Assembly (NCBI RefSeq): GCF_000182925.2
Contig: NC_026501.1
Coordinates: 682,001-746,000, forward strand
Reading direction: 5' to 3'
From: Neurospora crassa OR74A
Lineage: Eukaryota; Ascomycota; Sordariomycetes; Sordariales; Sordariaceae
DNA length: 64,000 nt
Shown here: piece by piece, positions 13,035-24,400 of the stretch
Position numbering within the stretch: the first letter of the stretch is position 1
Layout: every line of letters begins with the position of its first letter
Made by a program: the position numbers and the translations under genes
Notes under the pieces: generated by a model
Databases searched by the model: none
Told to the model about the DNA's origin: nothing
Seen by the model: the letters and a program-made list of their open reading frames with translations, nothing else

Positions 13035-13097
13035 TGAAATGGTAAGAAAACTATAATAATAATACTAATACTACTATAGTTATTATAAGGACCGTAG
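13035..13097 (+). repeat. 63-bp dispersed repeat, copy 2 (RIP-diverged)
   Basis: Matches 2,922-2,984 with nine transitions: seven C-to-T and one G-to-A in this copy, and one G-to-A in the other. Unlike copy 1 it continues into sequence on its right. Confidence 0.7.
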
Positions 13098-13734
13098 TTC
13101 TCGGATGTTTAATTAAGTAGAATTAGGTAATAAATAATTTTTAAACCTTTTTCAAAAAGTCGAAATAGGAGGTATTAAACTAAATACGGTTTACTAACGT
13201 TACGTATCTTACTATGTAGCTTAATGTTCAGTTTTCGGTAGAAAGTAAGGATAGCTATTAAATCTTTTAGTATCCTCTTCCTAGAGGCAAATAGAGAAAC
13301 GAGTAAATATTCCCTCGAGAGGGATAAATAATTATTCAATACAATAGGTAAATAGAGGCAGATAATTAAAAATTACTAAAAGCAAATTATTCTTTTTCTA
13401 CTAAGAATTAAAATTAAAAGACTAATTATCTAATATAGCGATGAAAATGAATATTGTAATAATCTACTATCTTCTTTTGAAGTTTAATGTTTTATCCTTC
13501 CTTTTCTATCTTTTTTTCCTTTTATTATCCTTATTTTCCTACCTCTTCCAATCTATTATTTTATTAGGTTAGCCCTTTATTCTTTATCTTTCGTCCATAC
13601 TAATTATTCAAATCTATTCAATCTAGAAAGTGCGTCTTCTAATCTAGTATTCTTACTGAAAATTTGAAAAAAATCACTGCAGAAAATCAACGCATATGTT
13701 CTCGTATGCCACCCCAAATCAATAAAGCCCTATA
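13098..13734. other. AT-rich spacer with weak RIP, least mutated at about 13,630-13,735
   Basis: No domain is readable. CpA and TpG are depleted at first but return at about 13,630-13,735, just before the integrase tail and chromodomain segment begins. Confidence 0.4.
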
Positions 13735-14487
13735 GAATCCTTTAACGACCCTTCTTTATAAAAATATAATTTTATACTTTAAAATTATATTCGTAACGAA
13801 GCTAGGCTTATTATAGATTTTATAGCCGCTAAAGTTAAATAGTTCTATAATTCCGGCCGTAAACCGATAGATATTAAAGTTAGTAATAAAATCTTCCTAA
13901 GATTATACTACGGGTATTATTTACGAAATTGCCCGTTTCGAAAGTTTTCCTAATAATATATTGGTTTATTTAAGGTTATTGAGAAGGTTGGAGAGTTGGT
14001 ATTTAAATTGGAGCTCCCTTATACTATGAAGGGGATTTACCTAGTTATTTTAATCGTTTATTTTAAACGAATTCCCTACGAAGAAGACCCTTTCCGATAT
14101 ATTCCTCCGCTTCCGGGACCTATTAAGGATTTTTAAGAAAATTCGGAATTAGAATTGGGATTGCGGTACGAGGTGGAGAGAGTGGTAGATTAAAAAGAGT
14201 TGAGAGGAGGAAAGATAAAGTATTGGATTAAATGGAAAGGGTATAGTAATGAAGATAATAAGTAGTAAACCGAGGAATAGTTTAAGAATATTCCCCGCTT
14301 AATTATTGAATATTAGGATAGATGTAGAGGTTGTATAAAGAAGGATGTTAGTAAGAAGGATTTTAGTAAGAAGGCTATTCAAAGGAATATTAGAAGGAAG
14401 GATTGAGGTATTGTTGAGGATAGTAGTTTTTTTATATGTAAGCCGGAATTTATTATTGGATATGTACGATTAGTTAATAGAATAGGG
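13735..14487 (+). mobile_element. RIP-mutated Ty3/gypsy integrase C-terminus with chromodomain
   Basis: A plus-strand frame reads RNEARLIIDFIAAKVK, then a GPY/F-like integrase tail ending in FRYIPPLPGPIKDF near 14,130. A chromodomain follows at about 14,160-14,320: LRYEVERVVD, ELRGGKIKYWIKWKGYSNED, then IPRLIIEY. The order (integrase tail, acidic linker, chromodomain) is that of fungal chromoviruses. These domains direct integration to H3K9-methylated heterochromatin. Stops replace expected Gln and Trp codons, as RIP predicts. The integrase core is missing here, so this is either a truncated copy or the far end of the element at 1-2,984 split by an insertion. Confidence 0.85.
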
Positions 14488-14766
14488 TGCTAGGTATATT
14501 TAGTACTACGGCTAGGGTATAATTAGTGCTATAGTTGAAGTATAGGCTAGTTGGCTGCTATTGGTAGACGGTTGCCCGGAAGTGGGGCGCCCGCCCTATA
14601 AGCTAGGGTAGGCCCTGCTCGGACCAGGGACCTTGCATAAAAGGACCCCTGTCTGGGCCGGCCAACGGCCGCCTACTTTCTTCCTGCATTTCGCTTTCTT
14701 ACTTTAATATTATTGATTACATTAATGGATATTTGGAGTTTCTGAGCATCCCAGCGAACCGTAACA
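14488..14766 (+). repeat. Candidate 3' LTR, partly free of RIP
   Basis: After the pol frame ends there is a purine-rich tract (AATAGAATAGGG) followed by TGCTAGG. The segment closes with CCGTAACA at 14,759-14,766, giving TG...CA ends of the LTR type. It contains a promoter-like CATAAAAGG box near 14,635. Left of about 14,520 it is RIP-mutated; to the right CpA and TpG are normal. I see no second copy in the window, so the ends are tentative. Confidence 0.35.
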
Positions 14767-16751
14767 GAGGTCCTACCTATTGCCACAAGGGAGGAAAACT
14801 GTGCTCATCTCAGTAAGCACAGTATGCAACAACTCAATCGTAGGGTCTATAGGCGCTGTTTTGAAGAGTGTGCTATGTAGCGAGTGCAGCTGTGGCTTTA
14901 TACTAGCATAGCTGTGTGTATGCCAGGCTTCTCACTCGACTCACTCACAACCGGGCGCTAGATGCTCTGCTCAAGTGCTAGTGACAACCTAGTCTTATGA
15001 TACTTGCCGCTGAAACCGAACCACTACTAAACGTAATTTATAGACGATCATAGTAGCAGTAGTAAGTTTTCAGGCCGTAGGGTAATGCTAGGTAGCTTTG
15101 TCATCTTTATTATCATCATTCTTATGTATTGGCCCTCTCGAGCGTCACTCACTAGCTAGCCAGCTATTCAGCTCAGTCTGATGTACTGGGAGTCTTACCC
15201 CAGGACTCCAGCCGTGCATGATTTCAGGTCTCTCCTGCTCAATCGATCGAGTACCTACCTACCATCCACCGTGTACAAGATATAGATGGAGACTCAAGTA
15301 CTTATGTTGAGCTTCCACTCCTCTAATCTGTTTCAACTCTCTTTTCTTTCATATGAGTGCACTACACTACAAATGGAAACGTGGTTGTCTCGTGGAACGG
15401 TGTACGGTATCGAATTGGTAGAGCACGTGTATTTCCTCTCATACCCGGAAATAACTAGCTATTCGTTGAGTGAAAAAAACATCCCTTGCTTGATCTCTTC
15501 CTATCGGACTAGGACGACGAAAAGGTTGTTGATTCTGGTAGGAGAAGGAACGGGAAAGAAAGGAAACAACAGCAAGGCAGCCTGAATACCCAGGACGGGA
15601 GTGCTAGTGAATGGGCGCCAAGAACACAGCCGGCCAACACTTCCTCCCTTTGCTTTAAGGAAGGAAGAGTCCTTTCAGCTTGTTTCAGCTTATTCGACGA
15701 CGCTAGTGTGTAAAGCTAGCTAACTGACTAGCTACATAATCGGCTACTTCCGGGTAGGCAGTTTTGCGATTGGGCAAATAGTTAGTACCTAGCTTTTGAG
15801 AAAATCCTCGATTTTTTCCTCTCACGCTGAAAAGGGAGGGCCTAAATGAAGAATGAGTGATAGTAGACAGTTGCTGAGTGTTGATGCAGTACTTTAGTGA
15901 CTCGTGGTCTCTTCATGGTTTTGAGTGCTGAACAGGGGAACATGCATGTCAGGTAAGTATTCTAGATAGGTACCTACTCAGCCGTATCCATCCACCAGCT
16001 TTCTAACTTAGAAGGCGCACACTCCGCAACCGTAACCGCGGCAGGCCCAATTTCGAACTACTAGCTCTATGAGCATTTATCCGATGGTTTGTCAAGTGTA
16101 AAACAGTAGGGTATATAAAATTTGATCACCGTCCCCAAAGAGTTGGGCCGGTGTTACTTATACAGATACACACAAAAACACACTCGCTGTCAAGGCAACC
16201 TCCCGTTCGTATTGGCCCCACTCCCCGTTCTTTACTCCCATTGCAATGTCTCATCCTCAGAAATGTCCCTTTGAGAAGCCACTGTGGTGTAAAAATCATG
16301 TTACTCCGTTAGAAAAGAAAAGAAATCCGAAAAAAAAAAAAAAAAAAAAAGAAGAAAAAGAAAGAAGAGAACAAGACAAAATAACGCAATGCAAAACAGA
16401 CTTCAGGAAGCCGTTATGTGGTGATGAAGCTGCCAGTCCATTTGCATCTCTCTGGTAGAACCACAACAGTCCATTTCCTCCTCTTTATTTATGCGTGAAG
16501 AACCAATCCTCCAGAAAAATCAAGGCCTGCACGAAAAGCCATTAAACAAGAAGGTTGTGGAAAAAAGCGTAGCCGTCCAAGCGCCCAATTCATCCCCGCC
16601 ATATCCGACTAAAAAAATGTACCGCCGTTGTATCCGAATTCCGCTTCGTTCGCTAGTATTGTTTCGCAAAAGAGCACATATGGGAAGAAAAGGCGTAAAT
16701 GAAAGCAGACACGAGGTAAAAACTGATCACAGTTCGAAGTGGTCGTTTTTC
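14767..16751. other. Intergenic spacer between repeat block and C2H2 gene
   Basis: Base composition is normal. Short open frames here lack codon bias or recognisable domains. It must contain the 3' UTR of the minus-strand C2H2 gene. It also holds a TACCTACCTACC motif at 15,252-15,263 and a 21-bp A tract. I saw no tRNA or other RNA gene. Confidence 0.6.
16330..16350 (+). repeat. Poly-A tract (21 bp)
   Basis: Twenty-one A in a row, followed by an A/G-rich stretch. It lies 0.4 kb downstream of the C2H2 gene stop codon. Nothing nearby marks it as a retroposon tail. Confidence 0.9.
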
Positions 16752-18471
16752 TTACGAAGCCAATCGCGCCACTGCTGCATCATCACTTGCAGTTTCGTCG
16801 ATGCGTTCCATGGGCGAAGTCCTGGAGCCTACCGAGTAATCACCCGGTGGCCGTGTGTTATTGTCCCCCGCCGTTCCCGGCTTGGTGTTGTTTCCGTTGA
16901 CCTGATCGTTCTTTCCGCAACCCTTGACTAGTCTGTGACGCTGGACGTGACGCAAAAGGAACGTTAGCGTTTCGCTCGTCGTTGATCGCAGGGGAATTAG
17001 GCAGCCTACCTTCAGCGCATCCTTCCTCGAGAAAGACTTCTCACAGTTGCCACAAGGATATGGCTTCGTAGCCAAATGTATCCTCTTGTGGCGCTTCAAG
17101 TCATGATTCCTGTTGAAGCCCTGTGTGCACTGATCACACTTGTATGGTCGGTCCCCTTGACGAGGTCCCAATTGGTCGTGGCCAGCTCCATACCGATGGT
17201 ACTGAGGCATCGGATGGTGGGTGCCATAATGCATGCCTGACATACCCACCATGGCCAACGGTGTGCCGGGCTGGTGCATGTTGCTCAGCACGGGACCGTG
17301 TCCATGCCCGTTAAGCGAGTAGTGATGCTGAGACTGGAGAGAATATTGCTGAGGTCTGCTGCCCGTCACGTACTGTAGCCCGGATCCGCTGCTGCCGCTG
17401 CTCGATATCGATCCCAATGCGCGTGGCGCATTTCCTTGCGATGTTGAAGGTGAGTAACTTGTCGGGGATAACTGCGATGTTGGTACCCCTTGAAACCCAG
17501 GATATGAGCCCTGTTGTGGTGTCGATGGTGATGGGTAGTAACTACTTTGGGTCGAGCTTTGTGATTGTTGGGTCGCAGATGGGTAGTAGCTGTTCTGGGA
17601 TGAAGATGTCCTGAAGTTGCCAAAGTCATGAAGGGAGGGTAACGAAGAGCCGTGTCCCGCCGTTGGCGGTTGCGTTACCGCCGGGTTCTGTGAGCTCAGC
17701 ATTGGGTGGGTAGGACCTGACGCTTGTGAAGGGTGCGATGATCCCAGAGGTCCTCCCGATGATCCTACTGATGTCGGAAACGAATGCTGTTCCTGGTAAG
17801 ACGATGAGACCGGTACGGTTTCCGCGTTGGTTGACGTAGAGGTGGTACGGCCCCCTGAATAGTTCGTCACAGATGACGGAACTGAGCCAAAGGTGGCTTG
17901 TGGTCGGTGAGTATAAGAGGTCTGATTGAGCGATCCCGACCCAGGGTTGGAATCTGGACTCAAGTATGTGTACGCGGACGGCGCTGAGCTTCCCGGTGTT
18001 GGCCACGATCCTGTGAGTTGACTTGAGTAGTAAATGGATGACCCGGGCTGCTGAGAGGATTGCGACCCGCTGTTGTTAATGCCCGATGATAGATTGAGGC
18101 CTTCAGTTGCTATTTCTGATCCTAAGGTGGTTGTTAGATTACAGTTGTTTGTGGTGGAGGTTGTGCTGGTTGTAGTGTGACTAATGGTAGAGGGCTAAGG
18201 AATGGAATGGGTAAGAGGGGGGGATAAGGGGAGGGCGAAGTGAGACCTGCTGCCTTGAGAGCAGTAGTAGTCCACCGCGCCGGTTGTGATCCTCAAAAGC
18301 ACTGTCACTCGGGCTGTTCAGAACGGGAAAAGCACGATGGGGGTTTCGCGTACTTGGTATATCTAGAGCAGGGAGAGTAAAAGGTGGTAGACTCGTGGTC
18401 ACCTTTCTCGATCTGGAGGAGAAACTCTCAGGATGTGCTAGGGTTGCTTGATGATCGGTCATGATACCCAT
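16752..18471 (-). CDS. C2H2 zinc-finger transcription factor
   Basis: Three exons on the minus strand: 18,471-18,247, 18,194-17,010 and 16,940-16,752, giving 532 residues. The start is the first in-frame ATG (MGIMTDHQ); a second ATG is three codons later. Residues 76 to about 400 are low-complexity, rich in Ser, Gln, Pro, Tyr and Gly, as in fungal activation regions. Two C-terminal C2H2 fingers follow. The first, from about residue 423, is CDQC then HKRIH. The second is CGNCEKSFSRKDALKRH ending at a Cys in place of the last His (VKGC), a common form in filamentous fungi. A basic and Asn-rich tail follows. Intron 1 (52 bp) has a weak GTCTCA donor but joins the frames in phase 0. Intron 2 (69 bp, branch CTAAC) lies inside finger 2 and has no in-frame stop. 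It probably binds DNA in the nucleus; targets are unknown and I cannot assign an orthologue. Confidence 0.85.
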
Positions 18472-21400
18472 ACGCGCGCTTCGGTTCGTCTTGGTTTGCG
18501 GGAGTTGATTGTTCTCGTCGTATGAAAACAGAAAGTTCGTTGTTGTTGTTGGTCGTATGCTTCTTGCTAGTAGATAGACCAAGTTATAGCAATCCTTGAA
18601 GCTTTGATGTGACAATGGTATCTATCGGATGGCGTCAGGTTAAGACACATCCAAAGGCTTGTCGGAGGGAATAATTCCTTTCGTAATCTCTGCTTCTGCC
18701 TTTCGATGGAAGCGGAGTTCTGCTATGGGGATTGTAGGAAGCCTAGGCTGCGAATAAGATGTCGGCCAGGTGTAGACGCCTCCGGGCTTGGGTTGTCGAC
18801 AACGCTGAGTCTATGGCGGATGGAGAGGTAATGGCTTCAGCCAAGAAAACGAAGGTTGTCGAGAGCCCAAATTTAAGCTTACTTGGACGTAGAAGAGCTT
18901 CAAAGTCACTCTTTGATTAGTTTCATGTAGCAGATGTGGAGTGTCGATCTGTCGATGGCGTCCGCCTGAACTATATGTGCGCTTGTCCCAAAGGTGTGTA
19001 CATACACGCGTGCACTAGCACTCACACACACACGCATGTACCCCCGTAGGGAGGCTCGGAATCCAAATAAGGACCCTGTCCAAGTCTAGCCAAGGGTATG
19101 TAGGTGTGGCAGGATCAAGCAACAGCCGCGGGCGTTTCTTGCCCCTTGCCCGAGAACAGATGTGTTTCTTTTTGAACGAACGACTGCCGGACGGTCAGTA
19201 GTACCTGGTAGTCCGACTGGAAGCTCGTCCCTGGCTGGCGCTTTGTATTATGCTTGGCAGCTCCTTTGCTTTTGGGTTATGGTCGAATTTGGCTACCCCA
19301 GTGCGGGATGGCTGAAAGAGCGCGGGTTGTGAGAGTTCAATCCTTGTTCAACCTTCGATCCCCGAGGTTGGTGTGAAAGAGTGTAGAACGCGCCCACCAT
19401 TGGACTTTCTTCTCGGTCTTCTTCAGAAGATCTCAATGTCACTGCGTGACCTGTTGTGTATGCCGCTGTTGTTGTATTGTTTTGTGACTGTGGAGTTATT
19501 GGCTTTCAGAGTCGCTAGTGAGATTCGTCGCAGACTGCCAAACAAAGCTTGATAAGGGGACAAAATGCTGGCAGCTGAAAATACGGAGACTTGGCAACTT
19601 CGAAAGTAGCCACAACGCTAATAGCGCCCTTCCCATGTGTCGAGGTACAATGTGCGGTTGGTAGTCCACCTCAGTAAGAAGGCAGGCGCCACGGCAGACT
19701 GAAAAGGCTTCTTAACGCCGTTTCTTTGGAGGAAGCGGAGGGAATAACGGCAGCAGTAACCGTAACAGAAACTCTCGGCGTCTTGAAAAAAAGGCTAACG
19801 CTGATGACAAGAAAGGGCAGATGTTTTGTTATTGATATTCTGGCTGAACCGAGTTGATGATGGCCTCTCCTGCGACTCCAGAGATCTGAGGAGCAAAGAC
19901 AGTCAGTCGGGATGTGGAACCAGGCTGGACTGTTTTCTGGTACGGAGTACCTACAGGGTGGAGGGCCCCTGGATACGGAAAAGTGGGAGTGGCGTTCAGG
20001 TCAAGCAAGCGCGTACTGCGTAAATCTGACCCGGTACATGGGATCGTGACCTCCTCCTTATCCTTTACACCGGGGGTGCAGTGCCAAACTCAGCTTTGGC
20101 GCGAATCCAAGTGCAGTGACGAAGCCCAGATCCGGCATACACTTCCTTTTTGTAAACTCTTATGACGAGACCGAGCTCAAGATTTCGGGCTATCGAGTTG
20201 TCCGCTCCCTTGGGGGAAAAAGGAAAGTAATAGGTGTAGTATGAGCTTCGCAAGGGGGTTCGTCGTCGTGTAGGCGAAAGTGCGTCACAGGTCGTCGTCT
20301 TCTCACCAGTTCTGAGCTTTCAACATATGAAGTAGTGCTCGAGGTGAACCCCAGGAAATACAAGGAACTATAGCCAACCAGTTTTCCTGAAGTTGAAAGA
20401 CAAGCGACGAGGACCGAGGGAGGCCAGAATCCTGGTGCTTGGTCCAGCTCCCACACTGGGAGTCAACACCACCCGGCCATGCACCAGGGCGCCGGGATGT
20501 ATCCGCATACCCCCCAAACCTGGGAAGCTCTAAGAGGAACAAGGGTGGTATGGATTACTTGTCGGTTCATGCCCATGTCTCGCCCTACACTAGTAGTGTA
20601 CCATAGTATGTACGTTGTATGGAGAATTTGGTGCACATTGCTTTGTGCCTGGAACAAATGTGTGGGCCGTTTTGCCCTCTCCTCTTCGATGCATCAGGGC
20701 TGAAATCCGGTTGACAAACCCGACAATGTGCTAATCAACGGCCATCAGTCCAATAACCGCCATGGTGGTGCTAGGGAAAGCCACGCCAGAAACCGTTCAG
20801 CCCACACTCTCCGTTTCTGCAAGGCTACAGTGTGCAGTCCCTGCCATACGGAGTACTGCCACAGACTCTGAAGCGTTCTCCAACAGATGTCAGCGAAGCA
20901 TGATGTGCAGCAGGGTTCGATGTCAGTTCGTTATTGCTCAGCGCTGACATGTCTTCGCCAACATATGTGTACGATCAGCAGACGAATGAGACCTGATAGC
21001 CCCCGTGTTGACAGCGAGTAGTGACAAGAAGGAACTGCATCCGGCTCCAGCTAGTGGACACTGCGAACCGGCGGACCAGGCCCAACCGGACCCGAGCATA
21101 CCAGGACAGAATCCGCTTTGCTGCTAGACTACTGCGAGCGGAGCTTATAGTCGCGGTCCCAGAACGTGTAAAGAACTTGAGGCATGCTCCAGGTGTTGAC
21201 ATTCGACACGGGAGGTCCACAGAACGTTCCGTTTGGGCGGTTTGCCATCCTGGAAGATGTACCCCTGCCAATCTAAACCCCAGCTCCTTGGACTGGAAAC
21301 ACTCTGCTTGATTTGGATCAGATTGCATCCAGTAACGTGGAATGGCAGCTTTACATGCTTCCCATAACTCATCTTGGATCAATTGTAAAGCACCAGCGCT

Positions 21401-24400
21401 TGTGACACTGATCTATCCGGCACTACAGGCTTTGTCCACATTGTACGCTCCCGCCTGGCAGACGAAATGCTCAGTGAATAAGTCTGGTATAGAGCCTGGG
21501 CAGAATCTCATTTCAGCTTCTTCCCCAAGTTGTGTATGGTTTGAATCGCGTGGTCACCGTTGGACTTTGACCCAAGTCCAGGCTGCCCACGAGGCAAGTA
21601 CTCAGTGGGAGACGCGCCATAAAGGCCAAGAGCCAAGGGGCTGATCTCAACGTAGGGCAAATACAGCAATGCCACTGAGTGGGCAGCTATTGCACGCCTA
21701 CAGGCATGGATGGCGCTTCGTTGCGCCTCCCGTCCGCTTCTCGAATCAGGCGCTCGGGGTATGAAAATGGAGGTGTGATTCCGTCAGATTCACACTCTCT
21801 GCAGTGCTCACGCTTCATCAAGATCACCGCCCGGTCGAATGAAAGGGTCGATTCCTCTTTTTGCACTGAAGGCAACAACGGACGATGAAGATCACGTCAG
21901 GTCATAGAAGCGACTGAGCAATAATCAGACGCAATGCCAAATGGTAATATGGGTAGGTTGGGGTAGTTTTTGTAAACAGTGCGCGTAGAAGTCTAGAGTG
22001 ACTAGAACACAAGATACGGCAGTCCCTCAATCTCTCTGTGATAATGTCTGACCGGATAAGGAGACGGGACGAACGATAACATGGCTACCTGATTGAGAAC
22101 GTACCAATGCTAGGGCAGGCGACCGACCTCATCTCGCAAAGGTGCATAGAAAGTATTCAGCTGAAGTGCAGATTTGAGATTACAGGACACGTTCAGGGAG
22201 CAGAGAACTGGGTGACAAGGCCAGACAGTTGCCATTTTGACGGCTCGGAATCGCATCAAGGAGCACCCTTAAAAGCCTGTTTTGCTCTAGCCCCTTCCAT
22301 CGCATCCGGTTGACGGGTGCGTTTGGTGCCACTAGTTTTTCTGCACGCTGCATGGGACTAGTTCCAAGGGAGGAGGGGTGGGTGATATCTTGAGCCAAGA
22401 GGAAGAAGCATCCCCGACTTGAGTCCATTGAAACGCAGAAAAAGCAAGAATTGCGTAGCCTTCTCGGCACCGACCCTTCTTGTCTTAGGGCACCTGCGCA
22501 AAATAGGGGAGATGATATGGCATTTTGCAATTTCCCTGCGTCCGGACCGACAGACTCGTCGTATCGTCCATGCCAGTATCGAGGAAAACTTTGGAAAGGC
22601 TGAGCCAGGTCTGGTAATGAAGGCGATCGTTGACAAAAAGTGCCTGCGGGCTTGCTTCCACAATGCAGGGGCTATACAGAGTCCCGGGACGGACAAGCAG
22701 CCCCAAATGTCGGTGGATGTTACTCAAGCTTTGATAGCCATCCCCCGCAGAATCATCGATTGCCATCCCAAAGGGCCCGGTAAGATGAAATGGGTGTATG
22801 TGTACGGAGCACAGGGTACCCCGTATGGCATGTTCCGTTCTAGGTTCCGTAATCTGTCTCCACAGAGCGCGGAATGACAAAAGAGAAGTTCTTTTTTTGT
22901 GCGGAATGTGCTCTCTGACGAAATGGTCGCACCTGACAGATGGCCGGATCGGTGAAAGGATGGATTGAGAGGAGGAAGGACAGAGTCTCATTGGGCGTTA
23001 TCTTTTCAGAATGGGGGAATTTTTGACGAGAAGGGAGACTCATGGCCAGTCATCGCCCGTGATCCTTTCAGATGTTTGTATGGTATTGGCCGGTGAGGGT
23101 GGTCCTCTCCAGCAACGAAGCGTGCGAGTGTGTCAATATTGGGATAATCCCTTTCCCAGCTGTACCGGGTCTGCACAATACCCAAGCCTTCTTTTCTTTT
23201 TTGTGTCACGCTTGTACCACAAAAAGCTGGATTGAAGCTGGGCGTACAAGGTCGAATCATAACCCGACGCTGGTAGCAGGAGAACAGCAAACAAGGTTCC
23301 GGCGGGGAACTATGACATGCGGAGTACCTGGTACGTTCCAGTGCTGGGGATCAGAATGCTAGGTTACGCAAATGGCTACCATTGTTGCCCTCGATGCAGC
23401 CGTCCCTCTACATTACACAGCACATCACTCCGATAGCTGGAACCTCGCGGAAATCGACCCCAGCCCAAGCGGGTATGCTTGCTCTCAGTGTTATTTTTGC
23501 CAAGTAACACACAGTGAGGACGGATTGCTGCCTACCGTCTTGCTCAGACAGGCTTCATAGAGAGGCGCCCCTGGTGTGATCTCGGAACCCTTGGCGATCC
23601 TACACAGTACGCTCCGGTTACGTGGTAAACGGTGATGCACTAGTGTAAGACCGTGTCTCCATGGCTACTGCGAGGACCAGTGTGCACACCGTACAAGGAC
23701 TGCCCACGATAATAGTCGAGCCAAGCATTTGGCTGTCGATAGACCGTGCCGTGACCCGTGATTGTCACCATCAAGATCAAAGTCAAACGTGAATGCCACC
23801 TAGGGACTGCTGCCGAACAAACAATGGTCGGGAAAGCGAATGAGAGGGTTGGACCAACTGTAGTAAGGCCCGAATATGCTCCTTGCGAAGTGAACACTAA
23901 GCTAGAGAAAGGAGCACTCTGAAGTTTGCAACCCAAGCGGCATGCTGACGGTGGAGACAACATAGGAGATGATGCAATTTGGTTGGGGCCAGGCTGGACT
24001 GGCAGAGTTGAAATGCTGGGTAAGGGACCCGATCTCTCAAGATTTGCCGTCAAAAGATGACATTTTCATGTTGAGGCAGCTTCTCTCGGCTGTCGGAGGG
24101 TATTCGTCTGCCAGTGAAATGTTGAATAGGCGCAGTGGCGCTATCATCGTTAAGCCGCATCTCTCGGACAAGGCGTTGAAATGGCACCGTGGGCATCCAA
24201 GGAGGGCCACGACCCATGGGGCTGGCTTGCTGGCTTGCTTGTGGGCGTTCTTGGACAAGGCAAGGTGCAGCAAGCCACGATGTGCCAGCGAGATTATCGA
24301 GCATGTGGTAGCAGGACCATCCCGTCGACGATGGTCACGCCCAAACCCCCAAGAAGCGCTCTCTGGAGTCTCATTTTTTTCCCGACATGACGATGTGCCT

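Noticed and set aside
1-14490. Centromere or CRISPR-like array
   Set aside because: There are no regularly spaced repeats. The AT-richness is explained by RIP of retrotransposons, and centromere identity cannot be read from 14 kb.
22419-22991. Overlapping open frames of 152 and 168 codons on opposite strands
   Set aside because: Both strands are open over the same DNA, neither shows biased codon use or a domain, and no leader or splice pattern supports either.
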